Positions 12,104-23,559 are shown, counted from the stretch's first letter. The stretch is DNA of 64,000 bases from Gigaspora margarita (GCA_009809945.1 WTPW01000018.1:858822-922821), one strand, 5' to 3'. Translations and numbers: made by a program. The notes: generated by a model from the sequence alone, not told the origin.

Positions 12104-12829
12104 TTAATAAGTTAGCTCGAGATTGATGAATTCTGAAATGTCGAAGCCATCTTGATCAAAAGTTTGATCAACGATTGCTTGTTGAGATGTTGAATTATTT
12201 ATCATCTCAAGGTTTTCAACATTAGAATGTTCACTATATAGCAAAAAATCGTTATGTGGATTAGAAACCTTGAGGAAATAAACTTCTTCAGAAAACTTGT
12301 CAGCGAAAGAAATTTTCTCGGGAGTGGTATCGATTTGAATTTCGGCATTTAAGGAATGTAATTCTGTATGGGTTTGGCTCGTATTGTGTTTGGAACGTTT
12401 TTTTGGAGAAAACTTGTATCCGGGATACAATACTTTATGTTTCTCCTTTGCCTGGGTCTCCAGAAGCTCAAAAAATTTTAAGACCTTTGGTGGTTGTCTG
12501 CGCCACTCGTCGGCCGCTACACGGGAGATTTCACCGTTATTCATTTTATCTCCCTTTAACTTTAATAGCTCTGTATAGTTTCTTCGAAATAAAACCCAGG
12601 CATTTTGAGGTCTAGGCGGAGTTGATAGATGCGGATGTTTCCTAAACCTTATGGCTTTTCGGGAAGTTTTGGGGGGAGATGTTAGTTCTTCAATATCCAT
12701 AGCCAAAGGATAAGGGGGGTTACTGAATAATTCATTATCTAAGTCTAATGAATCTTCGCAAATAGATTTATAGATTCCCATCTTCTCGGGAGAAGCATTT
12801 ATAAATTGAATTTCTCCCGATTGCATCAT
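12104..12829 (-). CDS. MATA_HMG-type HMG-box protein HMG2, 241 aa
   Basis: Putative nuclear DNA-binding protein. The N-terminus MMQSGEIQFINASPEK resembles HMG1 and HMG3; the pre-box block NPPYPL...IEELTSPPKTSRKA spans about residues 38-60. The HMG box at about 71-143 shows PPRPQNAWVLFRRNY, ADEWRRQPPKV (the QPPKV variant shared with HMG1 and HMG3) and YPGYKFSPKKRSK. The acidic, Asn/Ser-rich tail ends DISEFINLELTY, like the HMG1 end. There are two adjacent ATGs; either could start, the first is used here. Intact, no intron. Closest in architecture to HMG1, 3.9 kb away on the same strand, which suggests tandem duplication. Target and role unknown. Confidence 0.92.
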   Translation of the reverse strand: MMQSGEIQFINASPEKMGIYKSICEDSLDLDNELFSNPPYPLAMDIEELTSPPKTSRKAIRFRKHPHLSTPPRPQNAWVLFRRNYTELLKLKGDKMNNGEISRVAADEWRRQPPKVLKFFELLETQAKEKHKVLYPGYKFSPKKRSKHNTSQTHTELHSLNAEIQIDTTPEKISFADKFSEEVYFLKVSNPHNDFLLYSEHSNVENLEMINNSTSQQAIVDQTFDQDGFDISEFINLELTY

Positions 12830-12862
12830 TAATAGTTACGTCAATTAAATTTTATTGTGAAG

Positions 12863-13116
12863 ATTCAAGCATCAAGGAGGCATTGCCTTTAAATAAAAAA
12901 AAATTTCTATTCATATTGATATATTATTTAATTTGTTTAAGAAAAAAAATAAAAGGATTTTATCCGGCTGCAGTAACCATTATAATATCTTGCGTAACAA
13001 AACAGAATAATAGTTAATTCTTCATGTCTTTTGGCGAAACGGAAAAAAAACTTCTGAACTTAATGCAGCATGATTGAATCATTTAATTTTATTCAATATT
13101 TCCTTTCCGGAAAAAC
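12863..13116 (-). promoter_or_regulatory. Conserved HMG promoter cassette upstream of HMG2
   Basis: In gene orientation: TTTAAAGGCAATGCCTCC (12863-12894), GCAGCCGGATAAA (about 12957-12972), AACTATTATTC (13005-13020), GTTTCGCCAAAAGAC (13026-13042) and GTTTTTCCGGAAAGG (13102-13116). Order and spacing match HMG1 and HMG3. Further out, GTACATATGCA and AACGTTTAGTAAATTAAACA are shared too. Confidence 0.72.
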
Positions 13117-13439
13117 TTCGAACCAACCGCTAACATGGACCCGACTCTATAGAAACATGAGATTATGCAAATCATTACCGTATTGTACTGCTCCCTCGGA
13201 AATAAGTGCTCCCGGCCAACATTATGCAAAATTTTAAGTCTGTTTTATAAAAATTTTGGCCAACATTATGTGCAAAATCTAACTTGTTTTGGTTGACAAT
13301 GACAAACACCATTTTGTACATATGCACTGTACGTATGTTAGTACTTAGGGAACGTTTAGTAAATTAAACAAAGTAAGATAGAGCGTTCTTGTATATACCG
13401 TTGAATCTCCTAAACTAGTATGCGTGTTGGACAGGCTTG

Positions 13440-13950
13440 GTATCGGTTTATTTCACTTCAATTAATTTACAGACAAGATTATTTTACAGACAATTAATTC
13501 ACCAACAATTTCATTTCACCGATGTTTATTTCACCGAAAAAATTTTTTAAATTTACGCTGACCTTAACTCTAATTCTACCTTGACCCTAACTCTAACTAC
13601 AATGACCAAAATTACTTTGTCGGCGGAATGAACGGGTATAAAAAACAACGTTGTTTTCACTTTCCCGAAGCCCACCTTCCTGAAATGCCATTTCTCTGGC
13701 CCCATAACTCCATTATCACTTTTAGACCATTTTTGGTTCTGTTCATTTCACCGACAATCACTTCACCGACAATTTATTTCACCGACAGTCATTTCACCGA
13801 CAATTGCACTAACCTTAACTCTGACGACAACAGCCGAAATTACTTTGTCAGTGAAATGACTGTCGGTGAAATTATTGTCGGTGAAAAAACTTGTCTGTGA
13901 AACAAAACGTCAGTGAATTGATTGTCGGTGAAATAAACTTGTCGGTGAAA
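13440..13950. mobile_element. Foldback-like element with arms of TTTCACCGACAA repeats
   Basis: The left side (about 13480-13805) holds many copies of TTTCACCGACAA or variants; the right side (13840-13950) holds the complement TTGTCGGTGAAA repeatedly. Long inverted arms made of short direct repeats are the hallmark of Foldback elements. The middle includes degenerate CCCTAACTCTAAC, and an apparent plus-strand frame through it is only a product of the repeats. Related arm motifs occur at 485-705 and 17905-18130. Confidence 0.65.
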
Positions 13951-15517
13951 TTAAATGATTCCCGTAACCAAAAAAAATATTACATAATTTGGGGAATTAT
14001 AAAATTAATATACCACTAAAAAAAAAAAACGGGCTATTAATTATCATAATGACAGGTGATCATATTCGGATTATCGAAAAGATATGGTAGGACAAATTTC
14101 AGACTTACTTAATTAAACATCCATTCTGATTCATTACATTTTTTTTCTGGTATTTCTTTTTTTTTTTTTTTTTAAAGAAATGTCTTTCCTCTAATAAAAG
14201 GTCCATTAAGAAACAAAACTTAACTTATGTACATATTACAATATCTAGTTGGGGTTAAGGGTAAGAGCTAGTTTCCTCTCGACCTATTCTTTGCTAGAAA
14301 GGTCGTAAGACCTCTAGTCTTCGAGATTTCTGGTGTTTCACTAAGTTCCTAGTATATTTTAAGCATAAATGATCACTATATCAAGATCACGGGGTATTTA
14401 TTAAAAATATCCTGATCCGTATGTGTACAAGCGGAAACGAAGTTTCCGCTAATATCCAACGGCTCAGAATATTTTTATTACAAATGTCGGGGAAGAATAG
14501 CGTTAAGATTGGAGATCTAGTGTTTCAAATTCTAATCTACCCTACCTAAAGTCGGTTTTGGTAAAGAAATTCTGATTGAGACTAAATTGGGCCTGATCAC
14601 TTTTTCATAGAAGAATGATAAAATCCTAAAAATTTTGATTGGCCTCGGATTCCAAATTTCGGATCCAGATCCAATTACAGATCAGACATATAGGATAATT
14701 TTCTCGTGATTGGTCAATTTTATTCAATTGTATTTATACCGTTTAGAGTACTTTTCACCCAACATACCTATTTTTTTTTAAAATAAAAGCACAATAACCC
14801 TTTTATAATACTACTGAAGAATCTTCATAAATATAAGCATTTAAGTTCCTAATTAACCTGTAAAAAAAATAAATTGACTAGTTTGAAAAATAAGCTTAAA
14901 TATAATAAGAGATTCATATAATGTTTTATTAAAACAGATAACAAACACTTGAAACTTTATTTAGATACGAAGAAATAATTTTGTAAGTAGTTTTATATTT
15001 TAAGATCTTGAAATTAATATGTTCAAATTGGGATTTTTGGCACTAATAATGCAATATATGTTTATTTTTCATTTCATTTTTTTTTAAAAGTAATAAATAG
15101 GTTCTATCATGGTTAATGATGCCTGGTGAAACTATTTTTGCGATGTAAAAGGTTTCGTAATGGTTTCGTCTGACGAACCCATTGGCGATTGGCGAAACAT
15201 TTGACGATTGACGAAACCATGATGATTGTGCAACCTTGACAAAATTAATAACAAACGATATACAGTTGACAGTCTTTCAATAGGCTTCTTTATAACAATT
15301 TCCGAACATGCTAAATCTTAAATTGTTTGAAAATAATGTTTTATTAAAAGTATAAATCTTAATTTTTTTCAAAAGTAATGTTATTTATTATAAAGTTCAT
15401 TAACTTGAAACGAAACTTACCTATTTTATAACTGTACTTAATTTTTTTTAATTTACTACCTTGTAACCGTAGGTTACAGATAATTATTGTAACCGGTTCA
15501 CGTACGTATATAAGAGC
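13951..15517. other. Non-coding DNA
   Basis: No gene is recognised. Contains a T-rich run near 14150-14174 and, near 15110-15240, an imperfect inverted stretch (GATGCCTGGTGAAAC on the left, GACGAAACCATGATG on the right) that resembles the hAT MITE at 58350 but lacks a clear target duplication. Confidence 0.5.
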
Positions 15518-15832
15518 TAGGGTTGTTAAATTTCATGTAAGTTGCATGTACCTTACGTCGTAAGGTATGTAAATTATACGTATAAACTAAAATAACTCAA
15601 TTTAAAAATTTGGCCTAAATTATACTATGATTTGGTTTTAATTGGTAAATCTGTTTAGCGATTGAGACTGGGTTAGGGTTGTTATAACTTACTTGACAAC
15701 ATACTCTACATAGTAAATTATGGTAAGTTATCTGTAATTTATCTAGGCCAATATGTAAGTTACAATATAGGTAATAAAGTTGGCCAATCATATGACAATT
15801 TCTACCAGCATTAACATCAACTTGATCCAGCC

Positions 15833-15970
15833 TTAGTGTTCCGCAAGATCCGATCCGAGATCCGGATCCGTTTCGGATCCGGCGCTTCGGATCGAATCGG
15901 ATCCATGATTTATAAGATCCGCCGGATCCAGAGGATCCGATCCGAAGATCCGTTTGGATCCGTTCACGCT
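15833..15970. repeat. GGATCC/CGGATC array, left arm
   Basis: Dense GGATCCGATCC-type motifs following GTGTTCCGCAAG. An inverted, shorter counterpart at 18780-18852 ends in GCGGAACAC. Together they look like subterminal repeat arms of one element nested in the composite. Confidence 0.6.
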
Positions 15971-16030
15971 GATTGGTTTTACTTTGTAGACTCTGATTGG
16001 TTAATATAAACCGCCATCATTACGATTACT

Positions 16031-16223
16031 GATTTGAAAATTAGTGGGACACTTGAAAAATTTTTTTGAAACCTTTCGGTTTCGTCTTATGAATCGTTTA
16101 ACTCTTTGGAAACCATGTCGCAGTCTTCGGAACTTCGGTCCGATAATGGTATGATTCATAAGACGAAACCGAAAGGTTTCAAAAACGAGAAAATTTTTCA
16201 AGTGTCCCACAAATTTTCAAACC
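16031..16223. mobile_element. 193-bp hairpin MITE
   Basis: Arms of about 65 bp pair from GATTTGAAAATTAGTGGGAC on the left to GTCCCACAAATTTTCAAACC on the right, through GAAACCTTTCGGTTTCGTC and its complement. The loop is about 55 bp. The minus-strand open frame across it is an artefact of the palindrome. Confidence 0.65.
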
Positions 16224-17013
16224 AGCTGTAAAACTAATGATAAATCTTATGAATTTGATATGCAACCTTGCTTTACTAACTTTAATTTTATATATGATAC
16301 TTAGCAATTAAATTAATGCGCATGAAATATTTTATTGCATTATATATAATAACAAATAAGACAGCTGCGCAGCATGCGATGCCGTGCAGGACCAGTACGA
16401 TCACGTGCATCTGCCCTATAAGAAAAATGTAACATAAATGTGCCGAGTTTTTGGTGGCATAGATTAAACCTGGATTTTGTATGTAAGCGGATTCCCATGG
16501 TGGACCGTATACCCGTACTAATTGTGTATTGGACCGTTAATGGCTCAGGTTTTGCAACACTTTACTAGTCCAAATGGCATGGGTTTTGGTATGAGTAATT
16601 AATGAGAATTAATGTTCTATACCACTGTGGTAAAAAAATACATGCAATTAGATTACATAAATTTATGTCTACAATCAATATAATATAAACAAACTAACTG
16701 CACAGGTATCAAAATTTTGTAAGGAATTTTTTTATTAAAAACCCTCTTTGTAAAATGAGCCAACACGTATTACCTTTGACACATATCATTCCGTGAAATG
16801 AAGGTGCCATTATGTATTATGTGACATAATGTGCCACTCCCTGTCATAATTTCCATACCACTTTTTATTGTGCCATTGAACAGAATTTAAATGATTACAT
16901 TACTATACATGTATTTTCTCAAATACAATTATTGGGCCACACAAAGTTGATTTTTGTTTTGCATTACATGGATTTTAAAATTTGGGACGGACGGACAGCA
17001 AATAGAATAATGT

Positions 17014-17187
17014 TCATATGGTGCAAGACATCTATACTCGACAATCACGTGATGTGTTTCAATTTTTCAAATGGCCATAACTTTTTATCTAAGAAGTTTT
17101 AAAAAAATCTGACCAGTAACTTTATAGAGCTATATTAGCTCTACTTATGTGCCAAATATCTTTTCAAAATTTCATCACTATAAGATT
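17014..17187 (+). repeat. Direct repeat, first copy (second at 18557-18727)
   Basis: About 170 bp from GGTGCAAGACATCTATACTC to TTTCATCACT, nearly identical to 18557-18727 in the same orientation. Each copy follows sequence of the CACAAAGTTGATTTTT family, so the two probably belong to one larger repeat family inserted or duplicated twice. Confidence 0.7.
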
Positions 17188-17439
17188 TAGTTACACAACT
17201 AACATGGTTAATTTTATGACCCCTATTAAGGGTAAACACATGCGGTCATTCACAGGAGGTATAAAGAACATTTATCGTTATTAATTATTTAATCCATGAG
17301 TATAAAAATATTTTTTAACTTTGAAATTAAATAAGGTCACAAAATTACTTCATTACCACTATACAATCAATTCATCCACGTTATAAAGGTCATTAAACTT
17401 AGCATAACAAATCAAGATTATAAATACTTATACCAGTAC

Positions 17440-18150
17440 GATCACATGGAATGTGCAACATGAAATGTGGAGGGATCAACTTTTTTGATGTCCACTATGC
17501 TGATTTTGCAAAATCCTTTTTTGGTAGGAGTAATGATTTTCATTTATTCAGTTTTGGAAGGAGTTAAGATTTTTGCATATAACTCTGCATGTAGATCATG
17601 CTTACGCAACTGATTATTAATTATATATGATGCAAAATGGCGTTATGATTAATGTGATCATTAATTATGATATTCCTTACCATGTTATCTTTAACAGGTA
17701 ATGAGTTTGTCACTATTACTATTGTGACATTCTCGAACATTCATATGAAGTATTATTAATTTTGATGATGTTAAAGATTATTAATTTCAAAAATGATGTA
17801 ATACTAATGCTATTGTCATCAAATTTTTAAATTCATATTTTTTTATTTTTATTTTTTTTTTGAGCTTGGGTTCATCTTTTGCTTTGCAACTAGTTTCGCT
17901 TCAAAGACATCAATCACATTTTACTGGCACTTGTTTCACTAATAAGCCTATTTTACAGGTGATCAATTTAGAGACAAGTTCGTTTCGTGAATGATAAATT
18001 TACTGATAAATCATTTTTGACAAAGTAATTATAATTATCGTTAAGTGTAAATCAAGTTTTAGTTGTTTACAAATAAACTCATCTGTAAATTAATCATCTG
18101 TAAAATAAGCTTGCAAGTGAAACGAGTGCTGATGAAATATGTGTCTTTAA
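17440..18150 (-). repeat. Dispersed repeat, copy 2 (inverted relative to 470-1460)
   Basis: Shares, in reverse, the block around TTTTTTGATGTCCACTATGC, GAGCTTGGGTTCATC and the Foldback-like arm (TTTACTGGCAC ... CTTGCAAGTGAAACGAG). It lacks part of the middle of copy 1. Confidence 0.6.
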
Positions 18151-18310
18151 AATGATTTATTAATATTGCAGGTTTCTTCGGTTCACTTTAATGATTGTGT
18201 TACAAGAAAATATAAATTACCAGAATAAGTATAAAGTATAATTCTGTTTGCTTCACTATTGTGACTCAAAAGAATGTATGATTAACCGTTGTTAGTATGA
18301 AATTTAATTT

Positions 18311-18550
18311 GTTCCTCTTAAGAACACACAAAGTTGATTTTTCGTTTTGTATTACCTGTCATTCCATTTTTTCAATTCTTCCAATTTTTTTTTTTTAAAA
18401 AAAAGCCCCAATAGTGCCAATTGTTTGATTTATAACATCCATTTTTTCTGCTATTTTCATCCAGCGTCGCCCAATAAAAACAGGAAAAATATAACTGCTG
18501 GTCCTATTTTGTGATTCTTTGTTGTCCAAAATGAAAAGTTAATCTTGTAT
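18311..18550 (-). repeat. CACAAAGTTGATTTTT family, inverted copy
   Basis: Reverse counterpart of about 1732-1986, sharing CCATTTTTTCAATT, GTGCCAATTGT and CAAAATGAAAAGTTAA in corresponding order. Confidence 0.6.
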
Positions 18551-18556
18551 AAACTT

Positions 18557-18727
18557 ATATATGGTGCAAGACATCTATACTCAACAATCATGTGACGTGT
18601 TTCAATTTTTCAAATGGCTATAACTTTTTATCTAAGAAGTTTTAAAAAAATCTGACTGGTAACTTTATAGAGCTATATTAGCTCTACTTATGTGCCAAAT
18701 ATCTTTTCAAAATCTCATCACTGTAAG
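18557..18727 (+). repeat. Direct repeat, second copy
   Basis: Near-identical to 17014-17187 (shared TTTCAATTTTTCAAATGGC and ATAGAGCTATATTAGCTCTA, the latter a short palindrome). Confidence 0.7.
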
Positions 18728-19489
18728 AAGTTTTAGCATTTTGAAAATTGAAATTTTATATGTAAATTTGTAAATTTACATGGATCCGATCCGGTTTTCG
18801 GATCGGATCGGATCTAAATATCCGTCCGATTCGATCCGTGCGGAACACTCAATGGCTAAACAAATGACCAAGTAAAACCAAATCGTATAATTTTATAAAT
18901 TGTTATTTTGAGTTTATACAGTTATACTTATAATTTACATACCTTACGACGTTAATTACAATGTAATTTACGCCAGCAAATTACATGTAACTTACATAAA
19001 AATTTAACAACCCTAGACTGGGTCAAGTTGATGTTAATGCCGGTAGAATTATCATATGATTTGGCCATGTTAATGCTGGTAGAAATTGTCATATGATTTG
19101 GCCAACTTTATACCTATATTGTAACTTAGGCAAGTTACAGATAACTTACCGTGTAAAGTATGTTGCCAATAAGAGCTCAAGATCATGCGTGTAACATGAG
19201 ATAAATAAAATCGCTTGTTTATTGTCCATTTTTTTCACTTTTGCCAGGGGTTGCATTTTTTCCAAGGGCATCTCCTTTTCACCCAGATGTTTCTCTTTCA
19301 TAAGTGAGTATCATTTTTTTGGGTTTCACTGACTTTAAGTTACGTTTTTTGTTTGTTTAATATTCATGTTATTAACGCACTCTCTTTTAGATGACATCGT
19401 TTGGCGTTAGCTGTCCTTAGTGCGTTTCTGTAACTTTTGGTGTCTTCGGTAGTGGATTTTCATTGCTTTTAATATTTTTACAGGAGTAT

Positions 19490-21080
19490 TTAAACCCATC
19501 ATTAACCACATACCGCGTATCACCACGATAGTATTCTCTGTAACGTTTGTAAATCACGTTAAACTCAATCACATACTGTACTGTGTCACTCAACCTTAAA
19601 CACAATATGTCATCGGAAAGGTTAGTAGGTTCTGTAGCATAATTTTTTCTGGAAATTCACGATAGAGATCATGATAATTTAGTGCAAATTAACTCAATAT
19701 TTAACTACATACTGTGTTCACTACAATAGCGAATAAATTCGGTAACAGAATTTATACAGTAACTTGCGATAGAAATCACGATAATTTCAGTCAACCTAAC
19801 TCAATCTTAACTAATATTGTGTGTTACTGGAATAACGAGTAAGTTCGACACCAGAATTTTTGCAGTAACTTACAGTACAATAGAAATTACGATAACTCAG
19901 CGAATAAGTTTGATGGCAGAATTTTTACAGCAACTTGCGATAGAATCATGATAATTCAAATGCAAACCAACTCAACTTCAACCACGAAATTATGAAATAC
20001 AATACAAACTCTCTCAACATTTAACCACATACTAATTGCACCGTAATAGCAAATAAGTTCGATAACAGAATTTATACAGCAACTTGCAGTAGAAATCGCG
20101 ATAATTTTAGTGCAATCCAACCTTAACCATATGTTTGTTACCAGAATAGCGAGTAAGTTCTGCAATAGATTTTTTAGTAACTTATGATAAAAAGTACGAA
20201 TACTCAATGCAAATTAACTCAACTTATAACCACATACAGTGTGCACTGCAATAACAAATAAATTCGATAACTGATTTTTACAGTAACTTGCGATAGAAAT
20301 CACTATAATTCTGATGCAAACCAACTCAACCTTAACTACATACTGGGTATTACTGGAATAGTAAGTTCTGTAACAGAAATTTTTTACAATAACGTACGAT
20401 AGAAACCATAAAAATTCAATGCAAGCTAACTCAACATTTAACCACATACTATGTACCCTTCACTAGCGAATAAGTTCCATAACAGAAGTTATACAGTAAC
20501 TTGAGTAGAACCATGCAAATTAACTCAACTTAATCTTATACTGTTTGTTACCGGAATTGCAAGTAAGACGATAGAAATCACGATAATTTCACTCAACCTT
20601 AACTGCATATCGTGTTTCATCGGAGTATCAAGTAAAACAATAGAAATTACGATAATTCCAATGCAAGCTAACTCAACCATATCTACATACTGTGTGTCAC
20701 CGAAATAGCGAGTAAGACAGTAAAAATTACGATAATTCCAATGCAAACTAACTTAACCTTAACCTCATATTGGATGTCACTGGAATAGCAAGTAAGATAA
20801 TTATGATAAATCCAAAGCAAATAACTTAATCACACACACTGTGTACTTTACAGAAACTTAAATATCTTAATATGCAGTAACTGCATAGCAAGTATATGGT
20901 AACTCTATAGTTGCTATTAAAGTTGATCGTTATTATATAATTACTATGCAATTACTGCATATTAAGAGATTTAAGTTTCTGTATAGTATCTGTAACAGAA
21001 TTTTTTTTTACATTAACTTACGATACGAATCATGATAATTCCAATGCGACTTTGACTACTATGTGTCATTGGGATAGTGA
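19490..21080. repeat. Decayed satellite array, period about 110 bp falling to about 75 bp
   Basis: About a dozen units, each with AACTCAACNTTAACCACATACTG-like sequence, a GCGAATAAGTTC block, ACAGAATTTNTACAGTAACTT and GATAGAAATCACGATAATT. Units near 19690-20430 are about 100-110 bp apart, those near 20520-20820 about 72-80 bp apart because internal blocks are missing. Short minus-strand open frames across it are repeat artefacts. Confidence 0.75.
20852..20982. mobile_element. 131-bp palindromic MITE nested in the satellite, TA duplication
   Basis: Ends CAGAAACTTAAATATCTTAA and the complement of CAGAAACTTAAATCTCTTAA, extending inward through ATGCAGTAA. Flanked by TA on both sides, with satellite sequence (ACTGTGTAC / TAACAGAATTTT) resuming on each side. 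Confidence 0.75.
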
Positions 21081-21207
21081 GGAAGTTCTGTAATAGAGTA
21101 AACTACGCAGATTCTATTGCAAGCTAATGTGCTAAGACTAGTTAATAGTTAGGGTTAGGTAGTTAAGGTTAAGGTAGTTAGGGTATTTATTATAATTTAT
21201 TATCTTC

Positions 21208-21295
21208 ATATGGGGTCTGTGCCTTGAAAATCAAGCTATGAGACATAATAAATTATATATCTCATAGCTTGATTTTCAAGGCACGGACCCCATAT
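21208..21295. repeat. Near-perfect hairpin, 36-bp stem
   Basis: The left arm starts ATATGGGGTCTGTGCC and the right arm ends GGCACGGACCCCATAT, with one mismatch in 36 pairs and a 16-nt loop. Degenerate TTAGGG-like repeats (GTTAGGGTTAGG) lie just upstream at 21145-21185. Such a stem could be a MITE core or be transcribed as a hairpin RNA; nothing distinguishes these. Confidence 0.8.
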
Positions 21296-21670
21296 AATTT
21301 TAAATAAATTTTTTTGTAATCTGATTGGCTAATGTTATGATCACATGGTAAAGCACAGTAACAGGGTTACAAATTTATTAGTCTTTCTTTAAATATGTTA
21401 TATTCAGTAATGACCACATATTACAAATTTTTATTATATATTTAATTAATTATAGTATTTAAAATATTTAAAATATTCATTTATTGCATAATCAAAACAT
21501 ATTTAAAAATTTAGTTTATTAAATTAGATTAAATTAGAAAAAATTAAGTACATTATAGTTATTGTATAACAATGTGGGTGATCTTATACTTCAAAAAAGT
21601 AACTAATAAATTGATATAGTAGTGATTAGTTTGTAAACAAAAACAAAGTTTTAATGATTTAAAAATGATA
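21296..21670. other. AT-rich DNA, nothing recognised
   Basis: No gene or repeat was identified between the hairpin and the LINE 3' end. Confidence 0.6.
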
Positions 21671-22114
21671 TTTCTTTCTTTTTTTTTTTTTATATATTAA
21701 AACCCCAAGATAGTAGTAATCTGGGAACGTCAAATAAAGCTCTTTATTATACTAAACTATACATACAAATTATTATATACAATTATTTTTCTAAGCAATT
21801 CGCACTATATACTCCCTTTAAAAAATCTATTTTTTTTCTTTTGAGCAAGCAGTTTTTAATACTGAATTTATTTCTTTTGCGATTCTAGTTTTCCAAATGA
21901 ACTGCATAGCCATTTCTAGCATTTGCCATTAACCCACTGCTTGTTTGTGAACCAGACCCAGATTTCATATATTACTATAATGTCAGCCAGACAAATGATG
22001 TATGCAATTGGGTTGATTTAGCATTAGATGCTGTAATTACTTCTTCTATTGTGCCAGGGGAACTACTTCTTGCGAAAAACAAATATATTAATTAAGTTCT
22101 TATATTTTATGGTT

Positions 22115-22260
22115 GACTCAACAATCCATTGCAAAGTGCTCTATTGTATGCATCTCATCCAAGCACTATGGGCAGTCACATAAGATTGTTGGGTCCATGT
22201 ATGCTAGTCTTGGATCCAAAGGGAGTGCCTTATGTAACAACATCCAAAAAAATATCTTAT
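22115..22260 (-). pseudogene. zf-RVT zinc-binding domain of LINE-2
   Basis: Minus-strand translation gives FFWMLLHKALPLDPRLAYMD followed by CDCP-x-CLDEMHTIEHFAMDC, with a stop between CP and C. This matches the C-x-C-P-x-C...EH...C pattern of the domain that follows RT in L1-type elements. Downstream, FIWKTR is the usual ending of such proteins. Confidence 0.7.
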
Positions 22261-23062
22261 TATTATTCAAGGCCTATTTTATTAACAACTATGACCAGTT
22301 TTCCCTTCTATTAGGTTCACTAAAGAAATTGGGTTGAGTCAGGGTGCTAGAGATGGATAACATTTTCAGATAGTTTGCAGCCTTTACTATTGTTAGATTT
22401 TTCCTTAGTGGTTTCCATAATCTTGAGGTCTTCAAGATTCCAAGGCAAATTCTTGCTACTATTTGGTATTTTCTTCTTCAATTTTTTCCAAGCCATGAGA
22501 TGTGGTTTCCATTCATAGGGCCAACTTTTTAGCCCAATTGGAGAAGTGAAGAGAGCTTTCCATACTGTTTTTTTATCTTTTGAGTAGTGCAGATTCTATT
22601 TTTAACCTCTTGTTTGTTGCCCAGAAGTTCTTACTAGACCAGTTTTACCCAAACTGTTATCAATCTTGCATCAAGTATGTTTGGCAGGACTAGAGCATTT
22701 AACTTATTATTTTTCTGTGATTGTTGGTATAGGGCATATCTTGGAAAAGCCTTGATTTATCTTTTATTCAAGAGATCATTATCTCATTGATTTTCTCTAA
22801 TTGTTTTCTGTTTGGAAGGAGTATATAGGAGGCAACCCATACTCTTAATAATAGTAGTATCAAGATTCTGCTCTTAAATAAAAACCCTTTCTTTTCATGT
22901 TTTCTGTTTAGCTTTTTTAGTTTTATGGTAACATTGTTCCAGAGGGATCTGCTTGGTTGTCCTCTCTTATTTACTTCAAATTCAAGGATTCTGATTGTTT
23001 CATTTTCCTCTAATTTATCAGAGCTTCCCTCTTCTAGTAGTGATGTCTGACTTGCTTTTTTG

Positions 23063-23190
23063 TTAAAGGTACAACTTGGATTTTTTTATGTTTACTACTG
23101 TATTTGCTGCTGCTTCATATTTTACTAATAGGTTCATTAGAGTGTTCCAATCTTCTATTGACCCTATAGTGCCTGCTATAAGTATCTGAC
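23063..23190 (-). pseudogene. RT palm C-terminal fragment of LINE-2
   Basis: Minus strand encodes AGTIGSIEDWNTLMNLLVKY followed by EAAANTVVNIKKSKLYL, the stretch after the YADD motif, including the NIKKSK motif D/E region. The YADD itself is lost at the junction with the Tc1-like fragment. Continues into a frame full of stops. Confidence 0.65.
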
Positions 23191-23530
23191 ACCCTGTAGC
23201 ACTAAAAGAGACAAGATAAAACTTTATTTTATTTTTTATTAAAAAATACATGATTTATTTAGACTGCTAATACATTGTGTAATCCCATTAGCTTCAATTA
23301 AAGCCTCAACTCATCTTTCCATAATTTAGTAGCAAGTTCATGGGTTAATCTATTCCACTCTTTCACCCCAGGTAACTTTCTATAGATGATTTGAAGCAAT
23401 TTGAAATTTTTTCTAGCAAAAGAATATCATAAAAGCTGATCATCCATACTTTTTGTAGATGATAAAACATTTGTGTTGGGCACCTATAATAAAAATTGCT
23501 ATACTCATCATGAATATACATCATAGCCCA
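23190..23530 (-). mobile_element. Truncated Tc1-like transposase 3' end
   Basis: Minus strand gives KEWNRLTHELATKLW and, after one frame change, LIEANGITQCISSLNK then stop, resembling the C-terminal end of Tc1-type transposases. The edge CACCCTGTAGCACTAAAAG near 23188 may be its terminal repeat. No second end was found; the DDE core is not visible. Confidence 0.35.
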
Positions 23531-23559
23531 CTTTTTTTTTAAATTAATATAAATTTTCT

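Larger units (their letters stand above)
15518..19168. mobile_element. Nested composite element, hAT-like, 8-bp duplication ATAAGAGC
   Basis: ATAAGAGC flanks it exactly (15510-15517 and 19169-19176). The left end begins TAGGGTTGTTAAATTT; the right end, read inward, begins TGGCAACATAC. Both sides carry the same three modules in inverted orientation but different order: A (GGGTTGTTAAATTT...), B (CAACATACT...CATCAACTTGA) and C (GTTCCGCA plus GGATCCGATCC arrays at 15833-15970 and 18780-18852). Inside lie several other repeats. No transposase frame is visible. The hAT assignment rests on the 8-bp duplication and the TAGGG end. Confidence 0.5.

Noticed and set aside
13628-13900. 90-codon plus-strand frame
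   Set aside because: Formed by the Foldback-like repeat units; the peptide mirrors the DNA repeat.
15110-15240. hAT-like MITE resembling the one at 58350
   Set aside because: Ends are only roughly complementary and no 8-bp duplication could be found.
16001-16210. 69-codon minus-strand frame
   Set aside because: Produced by the hairpin MITE; both arms give the mirrored peptide.
19956-20746. Several minus-strand frames in series
   Set aside because: Repeat artefacts of the decayed satellite.
19490-21080. CRISPR array
   Set aside because: Repeats are degenerate with no constant repeat/unique spacer pattern, and the window is eukaryotic.
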